DNA of 64,000 nt, taken from Vibrio splendidus (GTDB lineage: Bacteria > Pseudomonadota > Gammaproteobacteria > Enterobacterales > Vibrionaceae). The notes beneath the pieces were generated by a model. The model searched no databases and was not told the origin of the DNA. It saw only the letters and a program-made list of their open reading frames with translations. The stretch spans positions 124,001 through 188,000 of the forward strand of contig NZ_LNRF01000005.1 of NCBI RefSeq assembly GCF_001557875.1, in the 5' to 3' direction. Of this stretch, positions 8,512-18,224 are shown piece after piece (within the stretch, counting starts at the first letter, position 1; every line of letters starts with the position of its first letter). A program made the translations under genes and the position numbers.

Positions 8512-9057
8512 TTAAGAGGTTGGAGGTAGCGCAGAATAAACCACGCCATCTTTTGGCTTACCGTTAAACAGAAATCGATTCTTGGCAATGGTTTCTCTTT
8601 CGGCTCCACACTTCTCTATCAGCTTTTGGCTTGGTAGGTTCTCGGTATCACAGACAATCTCTAGACGCGTTAACTTCAGTTGCGCGAAGCAAAATTCGAA
8701 TAGGGCTAGCATCGCTTCTTTGGCGATCCCTTTTCTTTGAAATTCATCACCAACCCAATAACCTAAACTCGCCATATTAAAGGTGTGGTAAAGCTCATTG
8801 ATCGCCACCATGCCGACAAGTTTATCGCTTTTTCGTTCAAAGATACCAAAGCCAAACGCGTCGGCTTTGACCCAATTTAAACGAGTTGCCAGAATGAATT
8901 TTTCTGCTTCGACGATAGAAAACTCATCGTGGCACCAGTCGACCCATGGCAGCAAGCTAGGGGAGGACTTGATGAGTTGTGAAAACTCTTGAGCGTCGGA
9001 AGCTTCAATAATCTTCAGACTGAGGTTTTGAGTATTGATTTGGAAGTCAGGGCTCAT
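8512..9057 (-). CDS. GNAT family N-acetyltransferase (RimJ/RimL type)
   Basis: This is a predicted acetyl-CoA-dependent acetyltransferase of about 181 aa in the RimL/RimJ/SpeG branch. The acetyl-CoA pyrophosphate loop is visible as EFQRKGIAKEA, and the fourth motif contains DTENLPSQKLIEKCG, both typical. The frame can be extended upstream to a TTG at 9069, but I prefer the ATG at 9057; neither has a strong ribosome site. The substrate cannot be read from the sequence and may be a ribosomal protein N-terminus, another protein or a small amine. It follows csiV on the same strand but beyond a terminator. Confidence 0.85.
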   Translation of the reverse strand: MSPDFQINTQNLSLKIIEASDAQEFSQLIKSSPSLLPWVDWCHDEFSIVEAEKFILATRLNWVKADAFGFGIFERKSDKLVGMVAINELYHTFNMASLGYWVGDEFQRKGIAKEAMLALFEFCFAQLKLTRLEIVCDTENLPSQKLIEKCGAERETIAKNRFLFNGKPKDGVVYSALPPTS

Positions 9058-9129
9058 AGGACGTACCAAGTAACGTGTAAATGCTAGGTAAGGATAGTAA
9101 GTACCGCGCGAATATAGCCTGTACTTAAT

Positions 9130-9157
9130 AAAACGCCCTCACAATGGAGGGCGTTTT
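9130..9157 (-). terminator. Terminator after csiV
   Basis: AAAACGCCCTC and GAGGGCGTTTT pair across a 6-nt loop. Both flanks are A/T runs, so it can act in either direction. Confidence 0.85.
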
Positions 9158-9228
9158 GAATGATTAATATGAGTATAGCTTGGGCGTCAACAGAGTAACT
9201 GGTTCAGTAGCTATATCTCTGGGGCAGC

Positions 9229-9996
9229 TTACTGAGCGACGCGACGAACTTGAATCACCATGCCAAGAAGCGGGTGGTCAAGGTAGTGAGTTTCTGTACT
9301 GCGCATACGACGTTTTTGATCCATTCGGTAGCTCTTAAGGAACTCTTCCACTTCAACGGTTGGAGAAATTTCGGTTAGATTACCCACCTGAACATTGCTT
9401 TCTGCACCGCTTACTGGCGAATCTAGCTCGATTTGTTGTTCTTGTAGAGTGACTTCACGAACGCTTGGTGCTTTTAAATCTAGGGTCGTTTCAGCATATA
9501 GGTAGTGCTGTACGTAGATTTGCAGCTTACCGTCTAATTCGTAGAGTGGCTTATCAATAGTCTCTTCTTGGAAGCCATCGGCATTTGCTGTAGTTACTGC
9601 ACCTTTCTCTGAGCCGTCAGCGTTGAAGTCTTTAGAGAAATCTTTACCTGCTTGAATGTGGAAAACCGGTGCTGAGCTCTTACCTTGGTCACCTTGACGC
9701 CAAGCCGTATGCATCAGGACTTCAAAGCCTGCGTGTTTACGTAGCTTGTCTTTCTGAGGTGTTAGCTTGTATTCCGAGTAAGGAAGCATTTTTACGCCTT
9801 TCTTTGCTCGGTATTGGGTATCTTGAAATGAACCAACGCGTTCAAGTGAAATCTTTGGCTGTATATTTGGCCAAGACTCATTCACTTTCTCTGCATCAAC
9901 TGCGCGCTTGAAAATGATCACTTCTATATCAAATTGTCTCTGCGCCAAACTTGGCAGTGAGACGAACAATAGTAGCAGTGGGATCAGTCTTTTCAT
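9229..9996 (-). CDS. csiV: Periplasmic peptidoglycan-binding protein CsiV
   Basis: In V. cholerae, CsiV is a periplasmic peptidoglycan-binding protein that helps LpoA activate PBP1A and keeps cell shape. The 255-aa protein starts with a Sec signal peptide (MKRLIPLLLLFVSLPSLA) with cleavage expected after residue 18, and the mature protein opens with FDIEVIIFKR, the hallmark of the CsiV family (PF10972). It lies downstream of mfd on the same strand with a 63-bp gap. The family is narrow in gamma-proteobacteria, which supports a Vibrio host. With LpoB 5 kb away, both classes of PBP1 activator partners are represented in this window. Confidence 0.88.
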   Translation of the reverse strand: MKRLIPLLLLFVSLPSLAQRQFDIEVIIFKRAVDAEKVNESWPNIQPKISLERVGSFQDTQYRAKKGVKMLPYSEYKLTPQKDKLRKHAGFEVLMHTAWRQGDQGKSSAPVFHIQAGKDFSKDFNADGSEKGAVTTANADGFQEETIDKPLYELDGKLQIYVQHYLYAETTLDLKAPSVREVTLQEQQIELDSPVSGAESNVQVGNLTEISPTVEVEEFLKSYRMDQKRRMRSTETHYLDHPLLGMVIQVRRVAQ

Positions 9997-10059
9997 TTTT
10001 ACTCCGTCTTCCAGCCGAACTACCGGCCGGATAATTTATATGTGCAAGTGGATTGGGTC

Positions 10060-13000
10060 TTATGCTGAAGGCAGCAAGTTTTGTCTGAATTCGCCCAATA
10101 AATCACTAACAAATTGAATTCGTTTCCGTCTGTCGACCAATGGTATCGTAAACTTGAACTTTGTTGGTCCTTCCATTGAAAACTTTTGCGGTTGAGATTG
10201 CAACAGTTTAACAAGGTAGGCCGGGTTTATGTCAGCATCCGGGTAGAATTCTAAGAATCCGCCTTTATCGTGAGCCTCAATTTTCTTCGCTTTAATAGAT
10301 GCTGCCGCTAACTTAAGCTCAGAAACTGACAACAAGTTCTTGGTGGCATCAGGCAGAAGGCCGAAACGATCAATCAGCTCTACTTTCAACTCGGCCAATT
10401 CATCGGTGTCACTCACACTCGCAATACGCTTATAGGTAGATAAGCGCGTGTTGATGTCTGGGATGTAGTCATCTGGCAATAGTGCAGGTAAGCGCATCTC
10501 TATCTCAGTTTGTTCACGCAGTAGGTCATCAAGTGATGGTTCTCGACCTTCCTTCAATGCTTCAACCGCTTGTTCAAGCATTTCCATGTACAAGGTGAAA
10601 CCAACCGACTGGATTTGACCACTTTGCTCATCGCCTAACAGCTCACCTGCACCACGAATCTCTAAGTCGTGAGTTGCTAGTGTGAAACCAGCGCCCAAGT
10701 CTTCGAGTGAAGCTATCGCGTCTAGTCGCTTGATCGCATCTTTGGTCATTGCTTTAGGGTGTGGCGTTAACAAGTAAGCATAAGCTTGGTGGTGCGAACG
10801 ACCCACACGACCACGTAATTGGTGCAACTGTGCTAAACCAAGGTTATCGGCTCTGTCCATCAAGATGGTATTGGCCGTTGGTACATCGATACCGGTTTCG
10901 ATGATGGTTGTACACACCAGCAAGTTAAAGCGCTGGTGGTAGAAGTCATTCATGATGCGTTCCAGTTCGCGCTCTCGCATCTGGCCATGAGCTACCGTTA
11001 CGCGCGCTTCTGGAATCAGCTTCTGTAGTGACTCTGCTGTTTTCTCAATCGTGTCGACTTGGTTGTGCAGGAAGTAAACCTGACCACCACGCATAATTTC
11101 ACGCAGCACCGCTTCTCTGACGATCGCATCATCACTCTCGCGAACGAAGGTTTTAATTGCCAAGCGTCGTGCGGGTGGTGTGGCGATGATAGACAAATCA
11201 CGCATACCACTCATCGCCATGTTCAGCGTTCGCGGGATTGGTGTCGCGGTGAGCGTTAGGATGTCGACATCCGCACGCATCGCTTTCACTTTCTCTTTCT
11301 GACGCACACCGAAGCGGTGTTCTTCATCGACAACCAGCAAGCCAAGGTCTTTAAACTTAATATCACTAGAAAGCAGCTTGTGAGTACCCACCAAGATGTC
11401 GACCTTACCCTCGGCGACATCTTGCATGATCAGTTTTTGCTCTTTAGCTGATTTAAATCGAGACAGTACCTCAACACGAATCGGCAAGTTGGCGAAACGG
11501 TCTCGGAAGTTTTCAAAGTGTTGCTGAGCAAGCAGGGTGGTTGGCACTAGCACGGCTACTTGTTTACTGTTGTCGGTACATACGAATGCCGCGCGCATCG
11601 CGACTTCGGTTTTACCAAAGCCAACATCACCACACACCAAACGGTCCATGGCTTTTGCTTGGCACATGTCTGACATCACAGCATTGATGGCCATTGCTTG
11701 GTCATCGGTTTCTTCAAATGGGAAACCAGACTTGAAAGTCGCGTATTGGCCACGGTCGAGCACAAATTTGTAGCCTGGTTTCAGCTCACGCTTAGCGTAA
11801 ACATCAAGTAGCTCCGCTGCAACATCACGTACTTTCTCTGCGGCGCGTTTTCGAGCTTTTTGCCACGCTTCGCCACCGAGTTTATGCAGTGGTGCTGAAT
11901 CTTCAGCGCCACCAGAGTAACGTCCTATTAAGTTTAAAGATGCAACTGGCACGTAGAGCTTGGCATCGTTTTGATATTCAAGCGTTACATATTCGGTTTT
12001 CATGCCGCCGGCTTCGAGTGTTTGCAGGCCGATGTAGCGGCCAATACCATGGTCAATGTGAACAACAGGTTGACCCGGTTTAAGCTCCGCTAAGTGACGA
12101 ATGACAGTATCACTGTTAACGCTTTTCTTGTCTTTTTTACGGCGTTGAACAACGCGATCACCCAGTAGGTCACTTTCACAGATAAGGGCGATGTTCCGCT
12201 CTTCGTGGATAAAGCCATGTTCAGCTGAACCTAGGATTAGGCTGAATTTATCTTTACCTTTAATCGCAGCGTCAAGGTTTTCAACTTCGCTTGGACGAAC
12301 TTTAATGCCTCGAAGTAATTCACTCAGAGCCTCACGACGACCTTCTGACTCAACTGAAAAGACCACTTTGCCTTCGAAGGCTTCAGTGAACTTTCTTAGG
12401 TTTGCGAGTGGCTCTTTATTCTGATGCTGAACACTGAGATCAGGAAGAGACACAACCGGAAGGTTGGTACGTCCGGCTTTCTCTTCAATTGAATCTAAGC
12501 TCAGATTAACTTGTGGCTTCTGTTTGAAGTGTGCGAACAGCTCGTCTTTCTTTAGCCACAGTTGTTCAGGTGTGAGCAGTGGTCGCAATGGGTCTACACC
12601 GCGCTGTTCGTATCTATGAGCAACGTCGGTTAGGAATGAATCTACTGCAGTCTCGACATCACCTAGAATCAGCAGTTGCGCTTCATCGGCAACGTAATCA
12701 AACAAGGTTTCAGTGTGATCAAAGAACAGCGGCTGCCAATACTCGATACCAGCAGGCCAAGTACCTTTTGAAACCTGCATATAAACCGATTCTGGTTCGC
12801 GGCGCGCATCAAACTGTTGGCGCCAACGAATACGGAAATCTTCAATCGCCGTTTCCGAGGTCGGGAATTCGTGAGCAGGCAGCAGGCGAATCTCAGAGAT
12901 GTCTTCGATAGAACGCTGGTTTTCAGGATCGAAAGTACGAATAGTGTCGATCTCGTCATCGAAAAAATCGATTCGATACGGGTCTTTACTGCCCATAGGG

Positions 13001-13521
13001 AACAGGTCAAGAATAGAACCACGGCTTGCGTATTCACCTGGCCCAAATACTTGATCAACGTAACGGTAGCCTGATTTTTCAAGTTGTAGGCGCAGTTTCT
13101 CAAGCGAGTAGAGATCGCCCGTTTTCACCATTAACGTGTGTTGTAGTAAAAAGTCTCGCGGTGACTGGCGTTGCAATAACGTGCTGATCGGAACGATCGT
13201 GATGCCATTTTTTAGTGTTGGCAGTGCATAAAGGCGTGCGATACGATCTGATATGATCTCTTGGTGTGGCGAGAAGTTATCGTATGGCAGGGTTTCCCAG
13301 TCAGGGAATAACGCGACTTCATGTGCTGTAAACTGTTCAATTTCAGATTGAAGCTTAAGAGCAACTTGTGGGTCCGGTACAGCCAATACTGTATGACTGT
13401 TGTGTTGCTCTGCAAGTTTGGCAATGGCAAGAGCGAGAGACGAACCAACTAGGTTACCGATGTGCTTTTTGTCACCGGCACCTTTAAGTTTAGGTAGTGT
13501 AAATATGGATTGTTTGGTCAT
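10060..13521 (-). CDS. mfd: Transcription-repair coupling factor Mfd
   Basis: Mfd is an ATP-driven translocase that displaces RNA polymerase stalled at DNA damage and recruits UvrA. It has 1153 aa (E. coli 1148). The N-terminal UvrB-like module spans about residues 1-340. The RNA-polymerase-interacting domain lies around 470-550 (PGQPVVHIDHGIGRY starts it). Helicase domains follow, with Walker A GDVGFGKT near residue 630 and DEEH near 730, then the TRG motif region and the C-terminal D7 domain. It is six bases downstream of the PilZ gene and probably co-transcribed with it. Confidence 0.97.
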   Translation of the reverse strand: MTKQSIFTLPKLKGAGDKKHIGNLVGSSLALAIAKLAEQHNSHTVLAVPDPQVALKLQSEIEQFTAHEVALFPDWETLPYDNFSPHQEIISDRIARLYALPTLKNGITIVPISTLLQRQSPRDFLLQHTLMVKTGDLYSLEKLRLQLEKSGYRYVDQVFGPGEYASRGSILDLFPMGSKDPYRIDFFDDEIDTIRTFDPENQRSIEDISEIRLLPAHEFPTSETAIEDFRIRWRQQFDARREPESVYMQVSKGTWPAGIEYWQPLFFDHTETLFDYVADEAQLLILGDVETAVDSFLTDVAHRYEQRGVDPLRPLLTPEQLWLKKDELFAHFKQKPQVNLSLDSIEEKAGRTNLPVVSLPDLSVQHQNKEPLANLRKFTEAFEGKVVFSVESEGRREALSELLRGIKVRPSEVENLDAAIKGKDKFSLILGSAEHGFIHEERNIALICESDLLGDRVVQRRKKDKKSVNSDTVIRHLAELKPGQPVVHIDHGIGRYIGLQTLEAGGMKTEYVTLEYQNDAKLYVPVASLNLIGRYSGGAEDSAPLHKLGGEAWQKARKRAAEKVRDVAAELLDVYAKRELKPGYKFVLDRGQYATFKSGFPFEETDDQAMAINAVMSDMCQAKAMDRLVCGDVGFGKTEVAMRAAFVCTDNSKQVAVLVPTTLLAQQHFENFRDRFANLPIRVEVLSRFKSAKEQKLIMQDVAEGKVDILVGTHKLLSSDIKFKDLGLLVVDEEHRFGVRQKEKVKAMRADVDILTLTATPIPRTLNMAMSGMRDLSIIATPPARRLAIKTFVRESDDAIVREAVLREIMRGGQVYFLHNQVDTIEKTAESLQKLIPEARVTVAHGQMRERELERIMNDFYHQRFNLLVCTTIIETGIDVPTANTILMDRADNLGLAQLHQLRGRVGRSHHQAYAYLLTPHPKAMTKDAIKRLDAIASLEDLGAGFTLATHDLEIRGAGELLGDEQSGQIQSVGFTLYMEMLEQAVEALKEGREPSLDDLLREQTEIEMRLPALLPDDYIPDINTRLSTYKRIASVSDTDELAELKVELIDRFGLLPDATKNLLSVSELKLAAASIKAKKIEAHDKGGFLEFYPDADINPAYLVKLLQSQPQKFSMEGPTKFKFTIPLVDRRKRIQFVSDLLGEFRQNLLPSA

Positions 13522-13527
13522 ATTAAT

Positions 13528-14097
13528 TTACTTGTTATCTCTATCTAGAGAGCGTTGACGCAAGAGTTTCTGTTGTTGATGAAGTGCTGCTTTAATGAGC
13601 AGATCTTGGTCGGCATCGCGAAGATGAGCGTATTTAAATTTGATTTCGAAACCAGAGTCTTTAGCTTCGCTAGAAAATACTTCTGCGTAGCAATAAATAG
13701 CCGCTGCAGGGTGTTCTAGGAAAAGTTTGGCTTTTACCAAACGACCCAGTTCGATGTCTGCTTTTGAAAAGCAGGAAAACTGACTCGCACCAAACGAATA
13801 GGTGTGAGTACGAAATTTCTCATCATCTTGTTGCGATAACATAAAGCTCAACAAAAGATTTAATTTTGAGTTTTGTGCATCCAATAAACTGGTGACATTC
13901 TTCAAGTCGCTGTTTTTCAGTTCAGCACGAGCGTTGTCAGCTAGCAGATCCAATTGGCTAAATTCACTTGCCACTACAAACGGGGCTGGGATCTCAGATT
14001 CGAATTGAATTTGAGAAGGTAAAGTGAAGCCGCTGTCCATTGGTTCAATATTCGCGGTAAGGCTGTGGTGAACGGTGAAAAACTCTTGTTCTGTCAT
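13528..14097 (-). CDS. Degenerate PilZ-domain protein next to mfd
   Basis: This 189-aa protein corresponds by position (between mfd and lolC) to the V. cholerae PilZ protein known as PlzB. PilZ domains usually bind cyclic-di-GMP through RxxxR and (D/N)xSxxG. In the expected place (residues about 94-117) I see RTHTY and then KADIELG, so neither motif is intact and binding is doubtful. No signal peptide or membrane segment is present. The family call is by synteny and overall pattern. It is transcribed with mfd (6-nt gap). It may be an adaptor that has lost ligand binding. Confidence 0.65.
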   Translation of the reverse strand: MTEQEFFTVHHSLTANIEPMDSGFTLPSQIQFESEIPAPFVVASEFSQLDLLADNARAELKNSDLKNVTSLLDAQNSKLNLLLSFMLSQQDDEKFRTHTYSFGASQFSCFSKADIELGRLVKAKLFLEHPAAAIYCYAEVFSSEAKDSGFEIKFKYAHLRDADQDLLIKAALHQQQKLLRQRSLDRDNK

Positions 14098-14324
14098 GCG
14101 TTAGTTCCTTGAAGTGATCTATTGATTATCGCTATGTGGCCGCAGTAATCAAGGTCAGTTAATTGAAAGTCTCAAATAGTTGTTTGAAATTTGGCGATTT
14201 GACAAGGTTCTGTTTTTCAAGCCTAACTAATTGAGTTAATTCACTCTATATTTTCAATTACCCCCTACACAGTAACAGCAATACCCGTTACATTAACCCG
14301 CATCCCTTTTAGATGGTTCAAAGT

Positions 14325-15533
14325 ATGTTTCATCCTATTTCGTTGTTTGTTGGCCTACGTTATTTGAAAGGCCGTTCAGGTGATCGCTTTAGCCGTTTTG
14401 TTTCTTATATGTCGACGGCAGGTATCACCATTGGTGTGTTGTCTTTGGTTACTGTTTTATCGGTAATGAATGGATTCGAAGCGCAGTTAAAAGACCGAAT
14501 TCTTGGTGTTCTTCCTCAAGCGGTGGTTTATGAACAAGGCGGTACCACCTCTCTTTCTGCTCAAGCGCCTAATTTTGCAGAGCAAATCTCGCTTAATGGC
14601 CACGTTGAACCGATTGTCCGCAGTGAGGCGGTAATTCAAAGTCCTGCTCAGTTATCTGCAGGGCTGTTAATCGGCATTGAACCTAATTCAGATGACCCTC
14701 TTCAAGACCATCTAATTGCAGGTCGATTGTCTTCACTTAAAGCGGGGCAATATCAGTTGTTCCTCGGTCATACCTTGGCGAGAAACCTAAAGGTATCTAT
14801 GGGTGACAAAGTTCGCCTGATGGTGACCAGCGCTAGCCAATACACACCGCTTGGACGTATTCCAAGCCAACGAAATTTCACCGTTGCTGGTATTTTCAAT
14901 ACGGGCTCTGATATCGATGCTCAATTGATGGTGACCGATATTAAAGATGCTGGGCGTTTGATGCGCTACAAATCAGACACCATTTCAGGCTGGAGACTGT
15001 TTTTTGAAGACCCGTTTGAAGTCGCGGAGTTATCGACTCAACCATTACCTGAAGGTTGGTTGTGGAGTGATTGGCGAGACCAACGTGGTGAGTTATTCCA
15101 AGCCGTTCGTATGGAAAAAAACATGATGGGCTTAATGCTTGGGCTTATCATCGGTGTTGCTGCTTTCAATATTATCTCTGCACTTATCATGGTGGTGATG
15201 GAGAAGCAGTCTGAAGTCGCGATTCTTAAGACCCAAGGCATGACCGATGGTCAAGTCATGGGAATCTTCATGGTTCAAGGCGCGAGTAGTGGCGTGATTG
15301 GCGCACTCTCTGGTGGTGTGTTAGGCGTTGCCCTAGCGATGAACCTTAATACTATTTTAGAGGCGATGGGCGTTGCTCTATTCTCATTTGGTGGCCAGCT
15401 ACCAATTTTGATTAATCCAATTCAAATCGCCGTTGTTGTGGTTTTGGCTATTGCACTTAGCCTGATTGCCACTGTATTCCCTTCTTATCGTGCATCGTCT
15501 GTGAAACCTGCTGAGGCCCTTCGTTATGAGTAA
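14325..15533 (+). CDS. lolC: Lipoprotein-releasing ABC transporter permease LolC
   Basis: LolC is an inner-membrane subunit of LolCDE, the machine that extracts lipoproteins and hands them to LolA. The chosen ATG at 14325 gives [13 protein letters not shown], which matches the E. coli LolC start; an upstream in-frame ATG at 14313 would add four residues. There is one N-terminal TM (about 22-45), a large periplasmic domain, then three C-terminal TMs and a typical FtsX-like end. The protein is 402 aa. It overlaps lolD by 8 bp. Confidence 0.95.
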   Translation: MFHPISLFVGLRYLKGRSGDRFSRFVSYMSTAGITIGVLSLVTVLSVMNGFEAQLKDRILGVLPQAVVYEQGGTTSLSAQAPNFAEQISLNGHVEPIVRSEAVIQSPAQLSAGLLIGIEPNSDDPLQDHLIAGRLSSLKAGQYQLFLGHTLARNLKVSMGDKVRLMVTSASQYTPLGRIPSQRNFTVAGIFNTGSDIDAQLMVTDIKDAGRLMRYKSDTISGWRLFFEDPFEVAELSTQPLPEGWLWSDWRDQRGELFQAVRMEKNMMGLMLGLIIGVAAFNIISALIMVVMEKQSEVAILKTQGMTDGQVMGIFMVQGASSGVIGALSGGVLGVALAMNLNTILEAMGVALFSFGGQLPILINPIQIAVVVVLAIALSLIATVFPSYRASSVKPAEALRYE

Positions 15534-16218
15534 TTTTCTTCAATGTAATGATATCCGTAAAACGTACCGTGAAGGCTCGTTAGATACTGAGGTGCTCAAG
15601 GGGGTCAGCTTTGAAATCGAAAAGGGTGAGCTAGTAGCAATCATCGGTACCTCTGGCTCGGGAAAAAGTACCTTGCTGCATATCTTAGGCGCATTAGACG
15701 ACGCTTCTGCGGGCAGGGTGAGCTTTCTTGGTCAGGACTTAGCATCTTTGAGTTCGAATAAGCAGGCCAAGCTTCGCAACCAGCATCTTGGCTTTGTTTA
15801 TCAATTCCATCACCTTCTTTCTGATTTTTCAGCGTTAGAAAATGTAGCAATGCCGTTGTTGATTGGTGGTGAAAAGCCAGCTAAAGCAAAACAAGAAGCG
15901 CAACGCCTGTTGGATAAAGTTAGATTGAGTCATCGTGTTGATCACCGACCTTCAGAGCTTTCTGGTGGTGAAAGGCAACGTGTGGCGATTGCTCGTGCAT
16001 TGGTGAATAAGCCTGCGTTAGTGTTGGCGGATGAACCAACCGGGAACCTAGACCATAACACCGCACTGTCTATTTACGATTTAATGCGTGAACTGAACCG
16101 TGAGTACGATACTGCCTTTTTGGTCGTGACTCACGATGGTGAACTTGCCGGTAAGATGGATCGTCAACTTCACATGCAAGACGGTTTACTGGTCAACGTA
16201 GAAAAAGAGGAGAGCTAA
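15526..16218 (+). CDS. lolD: Lipoprotein-releasing ABC transporter ATPase LolD
   Basis: LolD is the cytoplasmic ATPase of LolCDE. It has 230 aa. Walker [10 protein letters not shown] is at residues 41-49, the ABC signature LSGGER at 145-150, and Walker B LVLADE near 165-170. The ATG lies inside the end of lolC (8-bp overlap) and the stop abuts the GTG start of lolE, so the three genes are translationally coupled. Confidence 0.97.
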   Translation: MSNFLQCNDIRKTYREGSLDTEVLKGVSFEIEKGELVAIIGTSGSGKSTLLHILGALDDASAGRVSFLGQDLASLSSNKQAKLRNQHLGFVYQFHHLLSDFSALENVAMPLLIGGEKPAKAKQEAQRLLDKVRLSHRVDHRPSELSGGERQRVAIARALVNKPALVLADEPTGNLDHNTALSIYDLMRELNREYDTAFLVVTHDGELAGKMDRQLHMQDGLLVNVEKEES

Positions 16219-17463
16219 GTGTTTTCTTCTTTATCTTTATTGATAGGCGGTCGCTTTAGCCGAGCGAAACAACGAGACAAAATGGTGTCGTTTATCTCTT
16301 TGTCTTCGACGATTGGTATTGCGGTTGGCGTAGCCGTGATCATTATCGGTTTATCTGCCATGAATGGTTTTGAACGAGAGCTTGAATCACGAGTACTTTC
16401 TGTCATTCCTCACGGTGAGTTTGAAGGTGTGAATAAGCCTGTGACTCGTTGGGAACATGTTATTGAGGAGTCGGTAAAGCACGATAAAGTTATTGCTGCG
16501 GCGCCTTATGTAAAAATTACTGCGCTTGCAGAAAAGGGCAAAGAGCTGAAAGCGATTGAAGTTCGAGGGGTTGACCCACAACTTGAGCAACAAGTCTCGA
16601 GTTTATCGAGCTTTATTGATAAGCAAGCTTGGAGCGAGTTTAAGGCCGGGCAACAGCAAATTATCTTGGGTTCTGGTGTAGCGAATGTGTTGGGGGCGAA
16701 AGTCGGTGATTATCTGACTTTGATGATTCCAACGGTGAATGGTTCTGTGAAGGTCCAGGCGCCAAAACGTGTTCGAGTGAAAGTGGTTGGCTTACTGACG
16801 CTTAACGGACAGATAGATCACAGCTTGGCTCTCATCCCTATTGGTGATGCTCAAGTTTACGCGAACTTAGGTGAAGCGGTGACTGGAGTTTCCTTAAAAG
16901 TGACCGATGTGCTGAACGCGAACTCTATTGTACGTGAAGTGGGTAATCAGCTTGATGTGTATGTGTACTTGCGCAGCTGGCAACAAAAATTTGGCTTCTT
17001 ATATCGAGATATCCAACTGGTTCGCACCATTATGTATCTGGTGATGGTACTGGTTATTGGCGTCGCTTGTTTCAACATAGTTTCGACCTTAATGATGGCA
17101 GTGAAAGACAGAGCATCAGAGATCGCAATTTTAAGAACAATGGGCGCATCAGACGGCCTTGTTAAGCGCATCTTTGTTTGGCAGGGCGTATTCTCAGGCG
17201 TGTTAGGCAGTTTAGTGGGAAGTGCGATCGGCGTGTTGGTGGCACTTAATCTCACCACGCTTATAAAAGGTCTTGAGAAGTTGGTCGATCACCAGTTCTT
17301 GTCGGGTGATATCTACTTTGTCGACTTCTTGCCCTCACAACTGAATATGATGGATGTAATTGTCGTTTCAGGTACAGCGATTGTGTTGAGCTTGCTGGCG
17401 ACATGGTACCCAGCATCACGAGCGGCGAAGTTAAACCCAGCCTCGGTGCTTAGTTCAAAGTAA
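16219..17463 (+). CDS. lolE: Lipoprotein-releasing ABC transporter permease LolE
   Basis: LolE is the second permease of LolCDE and is the subunit that binds lipoprotein in E. coli. The 414-aa protein starts with GTG immediately after the lolD stop, with GAGGAGAG upstream. It has one N-terminal TM around residues 25-45 (GIAVGVAVIIIGLSAMNGFE), a periplasmic domain to about residue 265, and three C-terminal TMs. Similarity with lolC in the window reflects ancient duplication. A strong terminator follows. Confidence 0.95.
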   Translation: MFSSLSLLIGGRFSRAKQRDKMVSFISLSSTIGIAVGVAVIIIGLSAMNGFERELESRVLSVIPHGEFEGVNKPVTRWEHVIEESVKHDKVIAAAPYVKITALAEKGKELKAIEVRGVDPQLEQQVSSLSSFIDKQAWSEFKAGQQQIILGSGVANVLGAKVGDYLTLMIPTVNGSVKVQAPKRVRVKVVGLLTLNGQIDHSLALIPIGDAQVYANLGEAVTGVSLKVTDVLNANSIVREVGNQLDVYVYLRSWQQKFGFLYRDIQLVRTIMYLVMVLVIGVACFNIVSTLMMAVKDRASEIAILRTMGASDGLVKRIFVWQGVFSGVLGSLVGSAIGVLVALNLTTLIKGLEKLVDHQFLSGDIYFVDFLPSQLNMMDVIVVSGTAIVLSLLATWYPASRAAKLNPASVLSSK

Positions 17464-17528
17464 TACTCGAAGTCATGGTCTAAGTAATACGCCCTGTAAT
17501 TATTCGCGATATACAAGCGGCACAAACA

Positions 17529-17557
17529 AAAAAGGATCCCTGATGGGATCCTTTTTT
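17529..17557. terminator. Terminator after lolE
   Basis: AAAGGATCCC and GGGATCCTTT enclose TGAT, flanked by A-run and T-run. It serves lolE and possibly the convergent DUF2062 gene. Confidence 0.9.
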
Positions 17558-17694
17558 ATTGAATTCAATTCGTGTTGTTTGCGACTTTGGTTACATACCA
17601 ATATTGCAGAGTTCTGTTGTTCATCTGACTTTAACTTGTGTGTGTTTTAAGTAAGGCACATACAAGGATAGATTGGATAACAAGGAAAAGTTGT

Positions 17695-18207
17695 TCAGTA
17701 TCTTGCTTGTCGTTTCTTCCAACTTCTTACTACTGAATAACGCCATAAGCCGCGGATACCAAAGTAGCCAATCATCGCTGAAGCCACGCCACAAATCATA
17801 CACCCTAGCAGGAATGGAGGCCCGATGGTGCTCATTTGCGCCAAGATGAAGTCCCAAGACAGTTCGAAATGAAAAGCTTGTGGTGGCACATGCATAACAA
17901 ACGCCCCAACTTTATAAGCAAAGTAGAAGAGAACGGGCATGGTAACTGGGTTACTGATCCAAACAAGTGCGACAGCCAAAGGTAGGTTAACGCCACATGC
18001 GACAGCAAGGCCTGCAGACATAATCATTTGGCTTGGTAGAGGGACAAACGCCATGAATAACCCAACAGCGAACGCGCCGGCCGCAGAGCGACGATTAAGG
18101 CACCATAAGTTGGGGTTGTACAAAACATTGCCAAAAACTCTCAATGCTTTCTGACGCTTGATTAGCTCATGGTCAGGCATAAATCGTTTGATAAACTTTC
18201 TTGGCAT
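17695..18207 (-). CDS. DUF2062 inner-membrane protein
   Basis: This 170-aa membrane protein of the DUF2062 family (PF09835) has unknown function. It shows three hydrophobic segments: about residues 43-75, 78-103 and 128-152, with the family motif of a small loop ISNPVTMPVLF. The N-terminus is basic (PRKFIKRFM), consistent with cytoplasmic placement. Its ATG is only 17 bp from the comEC start on the opposite strand, so the promoters of both genes must lie inside each other's 5' regions. In gamma-proteobacteria the family is often next to comEC, which is its only functional hint here. Confidence 0.85.
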   Translation of the reverse strand: MPRKFIKRFMPDHELIKRQKALRVFGNVLYNPNLWCLNRRSAAGAFAVGLFMAFVPLPSQMIMSAGLAVACGVNLPLAVALVWISNPVTMPVLFYFAYKVGAFVMHVPPQAFHFELSWDFILAQMSTIGPPFLLGCMICGVASAMIGYFGIRGLWRYSVVRSWKKRQARY

Positions 18208-18224
18208 AGGAGGAAGCTACTCTC

